Source: Acetobacteraceae bacterium (lineage in GTDB: Bacteria; Pseudomonadota; Alphaproteobacteria; Acetobacterales; Acetobacteraceae). From it: a stretch of DNA of 10,957 bases. Shown one piece after another: positions 1 through 6,976 of this stretch; within the stretch, counting starts at the first letter, position 1, and each line of letters opens with the position of its first letter. The notes beneath the pieces were generated by a model. That model was given only the letters and a program-made list of their open reading frames with translations, was not told the DNA's origin and ran no database searches. The translations under genes and the position numbers were made by a program. Location of the stretch: positions 1-10,957 of the forward strand of contig JAIYAI010000564.1 of NCBI GenBank assembly GCA_027489135.1, read 5' to 3'.

Positions 1-2
1 AC

Positions 3-1610
3 GCGCTGGAGCGGCTCAGGGAGGCCAGACCCGCCGCCACCGACCGGGATCCTGGCAAGGCCGGCCCGGGCCAGGATGACGGCGCCGGCGAGGCCCGCGA
101 CACTGCCGAGCTGATCTCGGTCATCCTGAGCGGCGCGGATTACCATACGCCGATCGCCGCGCTGGCCATGAGGTACCTCAAGGGCGGCATGGCGGACGCC
201 CAGGTCGTGCTGACGTTGCGCGGCGTGATGGAGGCCGTCCCGGACGCGGTCCGCGACATCAAGGACGGCATCATCCAGACCGGCCGATGGCAGGCGCGCT
301 ACGACGACATCCCGAGGGCCGTGAGCACTGCGCGCGGCAAGATCAGGGAGGAGGCGCCGCAGCAGGCGCGCGACGCGCTCGACATCGAGAAATTCCGTCT
401 GGACCTCTTCACGGAGGGGACGCCGCCGCGCCAGCAGTACCTGCTGAAGCTGCACATGCCCGTTGGCACAGTCGGCATCCTCTTCGGCCCGGGTGGTGTC
501 GGCAAGTCGGTCACCGCGCTCGACCTTTGCCTCGCTGTGGCGCTCGGCGGCGGCGATGCTGTAGGTCGTAAGCTGCTTGGCGCCGAACTCAGCCCCGACG
601 GCTTCGGCGCGACCCTGTTCCTCACGCTCGAGGACGACCGCCACGAGGTTCACCGGCGCGCCGCCGTCCTTGACCCGCATGGACGCCGGAACGCTGCGCC
701 CTGCTACGTCATCCCCGCAGTAGATCTGCCCGACCTCGACCTGGCGCTGGTGCGCGCTGAAGGGCGGGCGGCGGCACTGACCGAGTTTGCCCGCTCGGGG
801 CTGGAACGGCTTGTTGTGGATACCGCTCAGAAGGCGGGCCGGCCTCTGTCGCTGCTCATTCTCGATCCGGCAGGCGACTTCCTCGACGCCGATGAGAACG
901 ATGCGACATACGTGAAGCCGCTCATGCGGTGTCTCCGGGGGATCGCCTCCCGTCACCGCTGTACCATCATCCTGCTAGGACACGTGGCAAAGTCGATCGA
1001 TGCCGATGGGCCGACGATGCGCGGCAGCAGCGCGTGGGTGGCGAACAGCAGGTTCGCCTTTGCCCTCTGGCGCCTGACCGCCGACGAGGCGGCAAAGCAT
1101 GCACGCAACCTCGGCGTCGAGCCCGATGCGCTGGTCTGGGGCAGCCTGGTCAAGGCGAACCACGCCGGCGCGCCTGTGGGCAAGCGCTTCCTGTTCAGGC
1201 GGGATCCTGGCACCGGACGGCTGATCGACATGACGTCGCAACTCAACCCCGTGCGTGGTGTCAGCGAGGAACAGCTCCTCGAACACCTGGCTGAGGCATG
1301 CGCGGAATGTGCAGCGGCAGGGCTTCCTTTCTCCTACAGCGGTGTTGGCGGCCTGTGGAACGGGCGCGCCGACCTTCCCGCGCCGCTATGCGATCTTCCG
1401 AAAAACCGCCTTGAAGGCCTCGGCCAGACAGCCCTCGAACGCGGGCTGCTCGTCAAGGCGCGTACGACCCATACCCAGGGGGCACCGAAGTACCTCGACG
1501 TGCCGGACGGCCCGCTCGCCACGGGACAGGAGGTTCCGATGTTCCAAGGTTCGCGTCAGGAGGCTCTGGCGCGGTACCGGGGCGAGCGCGACGGGGATGA
1601 TCAGGGCTGA
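3..1610 (+). CDS. Primase/helicase-type AAA ATPase (RepA/DnaB-like fold), 5' partial
   Basis: The reading frame is open from base 3, so the gene starts before the window and the ATG at 168 is internal. Residue numbers here count from that ATG. The first part, up to about residue 60, ends in a WQARYDDIPRAV stretch that resembles the PriCT-like linker after the primase domain in phage and plasmid primase-helicases. A RecA-like ATPase core follows. Walker A is GPGGVGKS (107-114), and a Walker B-like strand LSLLILDPAGDF is followed by a RHRCTIILLGHVAKS strand typical of the RepA/AAA_25 group. The likely role is ATP-driven DNA unwinding during replication of a mobile element; this is inferred from the family. 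The C-terminal 100 residues have no recognised motif. The stop codon lies 50 bp before the IS66 element, and the last bases overlap the convergent transposase frame. The missing N-terminus would show whether a primase domain is present. Confidence 0.75.
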   Translation, partial: ALERLREARPAATDRDPGKAGPGQDDGAGEARDTAELISVILSGADYHTPIAALAMRYLKGGMADAQVVLTLRGVMEAVPDAVRDIKDGIIQTGRWQARYDDIPRAVSTARGKIREEAPQQARDALDIEKFRLDLFTEGTPPRQQYLLKLHMPVGTVGILFGPGGVGKSVTALDLCLAVALGGGDAVGRKLLGAELSPDGFGATLFLTLEDDRHEVHRRAAVLDPHGRRNAAPCYVIPAVDLPDLDLALVRAEGRAAALTEFARSGLERLVVDTAQKAGRPLSLLILDPAGDFLDADENDATYVKPLMRCLRGIASRHRCTIILLGHVAKSIDADGPTMRGSSAWVANSRFAFALWRLTADEAAKHARNLGVEPDALVWGSLVKANHAGAPVGKRFLFRRDPGTGRLIDMTSQLNPVRGVSEEQLLEHLAEACAECAAAGLPFSYSGVGGLWNGRADLPAPLCDLPKNRLEGLGQTALERGLLVKARTTHTQGAPKYLDVPDGPLATGQEVPMFQGSRQEALARYRGERDGDDQG

Positions 1611-3268
1611 GCCGTTCCCGGTTCCCGGTTCCCATTTGGGAATCGTGTATGCTGGGAACGTAACCGGGGCAAAACTCCGGGCGACCGGGCTGTGGCGCGG
1701 AGCCTGACGAGGTCTGGCAGTGCGGGCACCATCGATGCGGCTGCCACGTGCAGTCGATGCCCGAGAAACTCCCAGAAGCTGACGCCGAGCTTGGCGCATG
1801 TCTTGGCGAGGCCGAGGAAGGCGTCGCGGCAGTTGCGCCCGGCCTCGCTCTGCGTGCCGCCGCTGATCTTGCGTTTGGTGACGCAGGCGCGGATGTCGTT
1901 TTCGGAGCCGTTGGTGTGCAGCGGGATCTCCGGCCGGTCGAGCACGCGCAGCAGTTCCGGCTTGCGCCCGTGCAGCCGCGCCAACAGGCGATCGAGCGTG
2001 ATGAACCCGGTCCGTCGTCTGAAGATGCGATCGAAGCGCGCGCGCAGTTCGCTTCGCCGCCGCGGCGAGGGGTCTGCGCGATAGGCCTTGAGATCGGCGT
2101 AGAACCACCAGATCAGGCAGCGCAGGTGCTGCTGCGCCGCGCGCTGGGCCTCGGTGAAGGTGTCGAGCCGATGCACCAGGCGCTCGGCATGCACCCAGCA
2201 CAGCGCGTGGCTGCCGACATCGAACTGGCCAGCGTCGTCGCTGAGGATGACGGCATCGCGCAGCAGGCCGTGTGCTGCGATGCTGCCCCAGAGCGCGCCT
2301 TCGGTGGCAACCCGCGCGGGTGCGAGGCTGCCCTCGAAGCTCGCGATGCCGAGCCGCTCCAGATGCGCCGCCCAGGCCGCGGGGCAGGCGAAGTGCCGTA
2401 CCGCGCTGTCGGCCAGGCGTGCGAGCAGCGGGCCGGCCAGGGCGCGGTCGCGCATGGTGTCGAGTGCCGCATCGTTGACGACGTAGTCGCCATGGCCGGC
2501 AGACAGCAGGGTGAGGAAGTTCAGCCGGCTCTTGCTCTGCGTGGTGCCGAACCAGGCGAAGTCCCGGTTGCCGATCTGCGTGCAGACGCCATTCGCGCCG
2601 GCGTGCCGCGCGCCGGTGTCGTCGACCGAAATCCAGCGCGCCGTGTCCAACCCCGCGCGCAGCACGTCCCGAGCCTCGGTGACGAAGTCGTCCTGGCCGG
2701 CGATCAGCAGCCGCATCACCTGGCGCTTGGAGATGTCGATGCCGATCCCGCGCAGCAGCGCCAGCAGCCGCGCCACCGTCACCTGGCCCTGATGGTGCTG
2801 CGCCAGCACAAAGCGGCGCAGTTCCGGGCCGAAATGGCCGGATATCCCCGCCGGCAGCGCCGCGGTGATGCGCTGCCCGTCCGGCGTCACCCAGCATTCG
2901 CGCCGCAGCCGCAGCACATGCGCGCGCAGCACCAGGTCCTGCACCACGAAGGTTTGGTAGCCCTTGAAGCGCGAGCCGGGCGGGACCGTCGCCTTGACCA
3001 CGCGGTCCTCGTGGATGGTCCGCCGCGACGTCTTGGGGCCGCCGCCGCGGCGCGGTCCGCAGGCGGGTGGGGCCGACGGCGCCTTGGCTCCCTGCTCCAT
3101 GCCGCTCGGCTTGATCTCCGGGCGACCCTTGAGGCCTTTCAGACGAGCGATCTCGGCATCCCGCGTCGCCACCTGCCGCTCCAGATCGCGCACACGGCCA
3201 AGCAACTCGATCACCAGAGCTTTCAGCTCCGCCGGGGTCAGATCGTCAGGATCCAGGGGCGTCGGCAC
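1601..3268 (-). CDS. tnpC: IS66-family DDE transposase (TnpC type)
   Basis: This 555-residue protein cuts and joins the ends of the element. The order of parts is: a leucine-rich coiled coil (about residues 10-45), a basic linker, a DNA-binding region, then the catalytic core. The likely catalytic acidic residues are D216 or D217 in VDDTG, D344 or D345 in SDDAG, and E456 in NGSENDIR. The last lies in the conserved C-terminal IS66 block with TKRKISGGTQSEAGR. The start is GTG at 3268; an in-frame TGA at 3281-3283 rules out a longer protein. There is no native stop inside the element. The frame crosses the left inverted repeat, and residues 538-555 come from flanking DNA, with the stop at 1601-1603. 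These last residues overlap the end of the convergent helicase gene. The extra tail is probably harmless, as the catalytic core is complete. Confidence 0.9.
   Translation of the reverse strand: MPTPLDPDDLTPAELKALVIELLGRVRDLERQVATRDAEIARLKGLKGRPEIKPSGMEQGAKAPSAPPACGPRRGGGPKTSRRTIHEDRVVKATVPPGSRFKGYQTFVVQDLVLRAHVLRLRRECWVTPDGQRITAALPAGISGHFGPELRRFVLAQHHQGQVTVARLLALLRGIGIDISKRQVMRLLIAGQDDFVTEARDVLRAGLDTARWISVDDTGARHAGANGVCTQIGNRDFAWFGTTQSKSRLNFLTLLSAGHGDYVVNDAALDTMRDRALAGPLLARLADSAVRHFACPAAWAAHLERLGIASFEGSLAPARVATEGALWGSIAAHGLLRDAVILSDDAGQFDVGSHALCWVHAERLVHRLDTFTEAQRAAQQHLRCLIWWFYADLKAYRADPSPRRRSELRARFDRIFRRRTGFITLDRLLARLHGRKPELLRVLDRPEIPLHTNGSENDIRACVTKRKISGGTQSEAGRNCRDAFLGLAKTCAKLGVSFWEFLGHRLHVAAASMVPALPDLVRLRATARSPGVLPRLRSQHTRFPNGNREPGTAQP
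1614..1659. promoter_or_regulatory. Heptamer cluster, probable repressor operator
   Basis: Three tandem heptamers GTTCCCG, GTTCCCG and GTTCCCA (1614-1634) are followed by two copies in the opposite orientation, TGGGAAT (1637-1643) and TGGGAAC (1653-1659). The middle pair makes a perfect dyad, TTCCCA-TT-TGGGAA (1629-1642). Dyads of this kind are usual for small helix-turn-helix repressors of phage or toxin-antitoxin type. That reading is inference, since no such gene remains next to it. A TATGCT stretch at 1648-1653 could be a -10 box. The last heptamer ends exactly at the left end of the IS66 element, so whatever gene it controlled to the right is gone or displaced. It could instead act as a transcription end signal for the helicase gene, but it has no T-tract. 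Confidence 0.45.
1660..1683 (+). repeat. IS66 left terminal inverted repeat
   Basis: This end begins GTAACCGGGGCAAAAC. It matches the reverse complement of 3322-3345 at 23 of 24 positions; the single difference is T at 1676. Beyond base 24 the similarity fades to scattered matches. The transposase reading frame runs through this repeat without a stop. Confidence 0.9.
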
Positions 3269-3321
3269 ACCAGCAGCGAATCACGGCCGCCGTGACCGAG
3301 GGAATCCCCAAAATGACCCGA

Positions 3322-3345
3322 CGCCCGGGGTTTTGCCCCGGTTAC
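3322..3345 (-). repeat. IS66 right terminal inverted repeat
   Basis: This is the partner of the repeat at 1660-1683 and ends in CCCCGGTTAC on the plus strand. It lies 54 bp upstream of the transposase start codon, so any promoter of the element lies between here and 3269. Confidence 0.9.
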
Positions 3346-3357
3346 GCGCTGCAGCGC
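3346..3357. repeat. 12-bp perfect palindrome at the IS right edge
   Basis: GCGCTGCAGCGC is a perfect dyad directly against the right end of the IS66 element. It may be a target feature or chance in GC-rich DNA. The rest of the gap, 3358-3541, has no recognisable gene or RNA; the first clear signal is the promoter at 3542-3569. Confidence 0.4.
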
Positions 3358-3541
3358 TAAGGCATTGGTCGGGCTAGGATCTGCCAGTTCTCACTTTCGT
3401 CGCAGTTGGGACGCCATATCCCGCCCTCCCCAGCGCCATCCTCTCCCGAATAGCCGCGCGGCAAGCCCCGTCGCATCGCGCGGTCACAAGCGGCCCGCGA
3501 AGGTCGACGCCGCTGCGGCCAGGCTGGCTCCCGGAAGCGTG

Positions 3542-3569
3542 TTCGCCATCCCGCGCCGGGCTGCTATAG
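3542..3569 (+). promoter_or_regulatory. Probable housekeeping promoter of the methyltransferase gene
   Basis: The -35 box TTCGCC (3542-3547) and the -10 box CTATAG (3564-3569) are 16 bp apart. The -10 box is 32 bp before the ATG, which allows a short leader. The same boxes and spacing occur upstream of minC on the other strand, which strengthens the call. Confidence 0.5.
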
Positions 3570-3601
3570 CGCGGGCGAAACCCCGGCCCGAAGAGTGCGT
3601 C

Positions 3602-5569
3602 ATGGACCCGCAAGTGCCATCGGGCATGCTCGCCGCGAGGGGCGACGATCACGGCGCGACAGAAGCCCCACTCCTGGCCGAGGCCCGCCTCGACGCCGCC
3701 TGGGGCACCTCGCCTGGCGGCCTTGCCTTTCCGCGGACCGCCGGCCCCGCGCTTGACCTGCCGCTGCGCGACCCGCGCCGCTTCATCCTGCGCACGCCCT
3801 GGCACGAGTTCAGCGGCGACCTCTCGCAGGGCCTGCTCATCCAGGGCCAGATCGGTCCGGACGGCGCCGGGGTCGCGCCGATCTGCCATTCCGGGAACAT
3901 CTTCGCGTACCGGAGCCGCGGCCGCCCGGTCTCGATCGATGTCGAGGCGGGCATCGCGTCCTGGGGACTGGAGCGCCTCGCGGGCCAGGTTGTGCTGTTC
4001 CATGAGACCGTGCTGGAAGGTCCCTGCGGGCTGTTTGGCCGCCGCATGCGCCTCGGCCGGCTTCGCTACGAATACCGTGTGCCGGCCGACAGCCCGGTGC
4101 TGCACCTGACCGTCCGCTTGGCGCTCGAGGGCGGCATCGCGCTGCAGGGGGTGCGGCTGAGCACCGCGCTCGACGCCATGAGTCCCGAGGCGGGCAGCCA
4201 TGCGATCCGGCGCGTCACCGTTCAGCGCCTGGATGGGCCGGAGGCCGGTGTCGCCATGGACGGCGCCGACCCTGTCACCCTTCAGGTCGGACCCGCGCAG
4301 TCGCTGCTGTTCGAGGACGACTCACCCACCGCCGCCCTGGCGACGCGCCTGCAGCTCAGCGACGGCCATCGCCTCGCATCGGCGCAGGCCAGGCGGAGGG
4401 CGGACGGGGCGCTGCACTGGACGGTGCTGCGCTATGCCATCGGCAGCGTGGCACCGGGCGGCGTGGTGGTGCTGCGGGAGGAACGGCTGCGCCTCCCGCG
4501 GGCGTTCGCGGCGGACATGGCGGCCGCGTCCGCCTCGGCCCATCCTGCCGATCCCGCGCTGCCGCCCGGTGCCGGCGCGCCGCGCAGGACGGTCGGCGGC
4601 GGGCAGGCCGCGTTGCACCTCGTCGATCTCGCCCTCGGCAACATCAAGGCGATCGGATCGGAACTCGCGCGGCTGAACTATGCCGCCGGTCGGGCCGGGC
4701 CCGCGGCGGTCCTGCCCGTGGCGCCGCGCCGCGCCGGCCTCGGCAGCCGCATCTGCACCCAGCACGACCTGGAGCAGGAGTGGCTGCATTACTGGTGCCG
4801 CCGCCTCCGCATGGCGCCGCTCTACCATCGCAAGGTATGGGAGGACTGCTTCGTCCTCCAGGTGCTCTGGGAATCCGGGATGATCGGACCCGGCATGCGC
4901 GGCCTCGGCTTCGCGGTGGGGCAGGAGCCGCTGCCGGCGCTCATGGCGGCGGAGGGCGTCCATGTCCTCGCCAGCGACCTCGGCGGGGATGACGCGCGCG
5001 CCGCGGCCTGGCGCAACACCAGCCAGCACGCCAGCGAGGCGGAGGCGCTGTTCCGCCCCGATCTCGTCGACCGAACCAGCTTCGACCGCCTGGTGCGCTT
5101 CCGGCCCGTCGACATGGCCGTGCTGCCCGCCGACCTCCTCCGGGGCGAGTTCGACTTCCTCTGGTCCGTCTGCTCGCTCGAGCATCTCGGCTCGCTCGAG
5201 GCCGGCGCGCGCTTCGTGCGCGACGCCATGCGCGCGCTCCGCCCGGGCGGCATCGCCGTGCACACCACCGAGTACAACCTCGATCCGTCAGGCGAGACCC
5301 TGGCCAGCGGCTCGACCGTGCTCTACCAGCGCCGCCACTTGGACCGGCTCGCCGCCGACCTGGCGGCGGATGGACACAGCATGCTGCCCTTGCAGGGGTC
5401 GGCCGAGGCGCCAGGGTTCTTCGACCGCCTCGTCGATCTGCCGCCCTACCCGCACGAGGGCGGCGCGGCGGACGCGCCGCATCTGCGGCTTGCCCTCGCC
5501 GGCCACACCGTCACCTCCGCCGGTCTGGTGATCCGGGCGGGGCCGGGGCGCCCGGCTCCTGGCGGATGA
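3602..5569 (+). CDS. SAM-dependent methyltransferase with N-terminal beta-rich domain of unknown function
   Basis: The protein has 655 residues counted from the ATG at 3602. I chose this start because it follows the promoter at 3542-3569; the frame is open further upstream to 3365, but that part is low-complexity and lies across the promoter. The N-terminal half (about 1-300) has alternating short hydrophobic strands, many glycines, and no signal peptide or membrane helix. It looks like a beta-sandwich but I do not recognise the family. The C-terminal part is a class I methyltransferase. The SAM-binding loop is GLGFAVGQEPL (434-444), followed by the acidic strand end ASDLGG, WSVCSLEHL (521-529) and a late RALRPGGIAVHTTEYN strand. 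Related methyltransferases often sit in glycan or sugar-modification loci, but nothing nearby supports that here. The substrate is unknown. The gene is monocistronic and converges on minE. Confidence 0.7.
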   Translation: MDPQVPSGMLAARGDDHGATEAPLLAEARLDAAWGTSPGGLAFPRTAGPALDLPLRDPRRFILRTPWHEFSGDLSQGLLIQGQIGPDGAGVAPICHSGNIFAYRSRGRPVSIDVEAGIASWGLERLAGQVVLFHETVLEGPCGLFGRRMRLGRLRYEYRVPADSPVLHLTVRLALEGGIALQGVRLSTALDAMSPEAGSHAIRRVTVQRLDGPEAGVAMDGADPVTLQVGPAQSLLFEDDSPTAALATRLQLSDGHRLASAQARRRADGALHWTVLRYAIGSVAPGGVVVLREERLRLPRAFAADMAAASASAHPADPALPPGAGAPRRTVGGGQAALHLVDLALGNIKAIGSELARLNYAAGRAGPAAVLPVAPRRAGLGSRICTQHDLEQEWLHYWCRRLRMAPLYHRKVWEDCFVLQVLWESGMIGPGMRGLGFAVGQEPLPALMAAEGVHVLASDLGGDDARAAAWRNTSQHASEAEALFRPDLVDRTSFDRLVRFRPVDMAVLPADLLRGEFDFLWSVCSLEHLGSLEAGARFVRDAMRALRPGGIAVHTTEYNLDPSGETLASGSTVLYQRRHLDRLAADLAADGHSMLPLQGSAEAPGFFDRLVDLPPYPHEGGAADAPHLRLALAGHTVTSAGLVIRAGPGRPAPGG

Positions 5570-5723
5570 GACCGCGAGCGGCCCGTCTCCGCCTCGACGG
5601 ATCGGATCGTGTCCATCGGAACCCAGGCCGCCCGGGGGCGGGAACCGCCCTGCCGGATCACGCTCCGGCCTGACGGAAACGGTCGATCCGAGGCTTCGAC
5701 GATCCGCCCCGGCGGACCGCGCG
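5570..5723. other. Convergent intergenic gap with a weak hairpin
   Basis: The methyltransferase gene and minE end on either side of this gap. It contains a 6-bp perfect stem GCCGGA/TCCGGC with a 6-nt loop (5652-5669), and a smaller stem around CCGCC/GGCGG (5704-5715). Neither has a T-tract in either direction. They may help end transcription from both sides, but no proper intrinsic terminator can be claimed. No small gene was seen. Confidence 0.3.
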
Positions 5724-6035
5724 CTACCCCGCCGCCATCCGCCGCGCCTGCACCGTGACCCCGCCGCCGGAGCCGACCGGGCCGGGCAGTTCGATCTCGA
5801 TCTCCAGCGTCGACATGTCGCCGCCGCGGTCGAGGTCGACGCGCACCTTGGTCGGATCGATGGCCACGTAGCGCGCGACCACGGCGACGAGTTCGGCCTG
5901 CAGCTTCGGCAGGAAATCCTCCCGCGTGCGGCCGATGCGCTCATGCGCCAGCACGATCTGCAGCCGCTCCCGGGCCTGGGAAGCGCTGTCCGGCTCGCGC
6001 TTGCGGTTCGCGCGGAAGATGTCGAGCCAGCCCAT
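5724..6035 (-). CDS. minE: Cell division topological specificity factor MinE
   Basis: This 103-residue protein stimulates the ATPase of membrane-bound MinD and so drives MinCD from pole to pole, leaving midcell free for FtsZ. The N-terminus MGWLDIF with nearby basic residues (8-13) is the amphipathic membrane-contact segment. Residues 19-33, ending in RERLQIVLAHER, are the MinD-binding (anti-MinCD) region that is highly conserved in MinE. The C-terminal half (about 37-98) is the dimerisation and topological-specificity domain. It is slightly longer than usual because of a glycine-rich insert and tail (VGSGGGVTVQARRMAAG). The ATG at 6035 is chosen because GGGAGG lies about 8 nt before it and the protein then starts as the family does. 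It is the last gene of the operon, 31 nt after minD. Confidence 0.95.
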   Translation of the reverse strand: MGWLDIFRANRKREPDSASQARERLQIVLAHERIGRTREDFLPKLQAELVAVVARYVAIDPTKVRVDLDRGGDMSTLEIEIELPGPVGSGGGVTVQARRMAAG

Positions 6036-6066
6036 CAGGTCGCCCTCCCTTCCCTGCTGAAGCGTG

Positions 6067-6888
6067 TCATGCCGCCCGTCCCCCGAAGAGCCGCTTGAAG
6101 ATACCGCCCTTCTTCTCAGGCTCGAGGAAGCGGTGCGGCCGGTTGTCGCCGAGGAAGCGGCCCACCGCATCCTCGTAGGCCTGGCCCGCATTGCTCTCGG
6201 AGTCCATGATCACCGGCGTACCGGTGTTCGACGCCTTCAGCACGCTCTCGCTCTCCGGGATCACGCCGAGCAGCGGGATGGCCAGGATCTCCTGGATGTC
6301 CTCGAGCTTCAGCATCTCCCCCCGCGCCACGCGGTCCGGATCGTAGCGGGTGACGAGGAGATGCTCCTTCACCTTCTCGCGCTTTTCCTCCGCCCGCTTC
6401 GAGCGGGACTGGAGCACGCCCAGGATGCGGTCGGAATCGCGCACCGAGGAGACCTCGGGGTTGGTGACCACGATCGCCTGGTCGGCGAAGTAGAGCGCCA
6501 GCAGCGCGCCCTTCTCGATGCCGGCGGGGCTGTCGCAGAGGATGTAGTCGAAATCCTTCGCCAGGTCCTCGATGATCTGGCCGACGCCCTCCTTGGTCAG
6601 CGCGTCCTTGTCGCGGGTCTGGCTGGCCGGGAGGATGGAGAGGGTCTCGACGCGCTTGTCGCGGATCAGCGCCTGGGAGAGGCGGGCCTCGCCCTGGATG
6701 ACGTTGACGATGTCGAAGACCACGCGCCGCTCGACCCCCATGATGAGGTCGAGGTTGCGCAGGCCGACGTCGAAGTCGATCACCACCGTCTTCTTGCCGC
6801 GCTGGGCAAGGCCGGTGGCGACGGCGGCGCTGCTGGTGGTCTTGCCGACACCCCCCTTGCCCGAGGTGACGACGATCACTTCCGCCAT
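6067..6888 (-). CDS. minD: Septum-site determining ATPase MinD
   Basis: This 273-residue ParA/MinD-type ATPase dimerises with ATP on the inner membrane, recruits MinC and is released by MinE. The deviant Walker A is GKGGVGKTT (10-18), with the signature K11 and the P-loop K16. The switch region DFDVGLRNLD includes D40. The Walker B-type segment FDYILCDSPAGIE and the EVSSVRDSDR stretch are present. The C-terminal helix, in GGIFKRLFGG, is the membrane-targeting sequence. All key residues seem to be present and the length is standard. The ATG at 6888 has AGGGGGA 7 nt before it. Longer in-frame starts reach back to 7182, but they would overlap minC and spoil the MinD N-terminus. It lies 88 nt after minC and 31 nt before minE. 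Confidence 0.97.
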   Translation of the reverse strand: MAEVIVVTSGKGGVGKTTSSAAVATGLAQRGKKTVVIDFDVGLRNLDLIMGVERRVVFDIVNVIQGEARLSQALIRDKRVETLSILPASQTRDKDALTKEGVGQIIEDLAKDFDYILCDSPAGIEKGALLALYFADQAIVVTNPEVSSVRDSDRILGVLQSRSKRAEEKREKVKEHLLVTRYDPDRVARGEMLKLEDIQEILAIPLLGVIPESESVLKASNTGTPVIMDSESNAGQAYEDAVGRFLGDNRPHRFLEPEKKGGIFKRLFGGRAA

Positions 6889-6976
6889 GGGTTGGTCCCC
6901 CTGCTGAAATCCATGCGCGCCCGCGGCGACATGCCCGTCGCGCCGGCGCCCCCGGCCATCCTGAACCCGCGCCCTG

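Larger units (their letters stand above)
1660..3345 (-). mobile_element. IS66-family insertion sequence, single-transposase type, complete ends
   Basis: The element is 1686 bp and is bounded by inverted repeats that start with GTAA, as IS66-family ends do. It contains one long DDE transposase on the minus strand and no room for the TnpA and TnpB accessory genes of classical IS66. This matches the ISBst12-like branch that carries only the large transposase. The IS66 family usually makes an 8-bp target duplication. Here the left flank is CTGGGAAC (1652-1659) and the right flank is GCGCTGCA (3346-3353), so there is none. Both ends and the transposase look intact, so the element may still be active. 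Confidence 0.88.

Noticed and set aside
168..170. ATG as the start of the helicase gene
   Set aside because: The same frame is open to base 3, and the preceding residues read as coding sequence of the same domain (ELISVILSGADYHTPIAAL).
1386..2897. 503-codon minus-strand frame
   Set aside because: It is a shadow of the transposase in another frame: very rich in Arg and Ala, with no family motif.
1748..3295. 515-codon plus-strand frame
   Set aside because: It lies antisense to the whole transposase and has no recognisable domain; long antisense frames are expected at this GC content.
3365..3601. Upstream extension of the methyltransferase frame
   Set aside because: It is low-complexity, lies across the probable promoter at 3542-3569 and begins 20 bp from the IS end.
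5652..5669. Intrinsic terminator between the methyltransferase gene and minE
   Set aside because: The 6-bp stem is real but no T-tract follows in either direction, so it is noted only as a weak hairpin.
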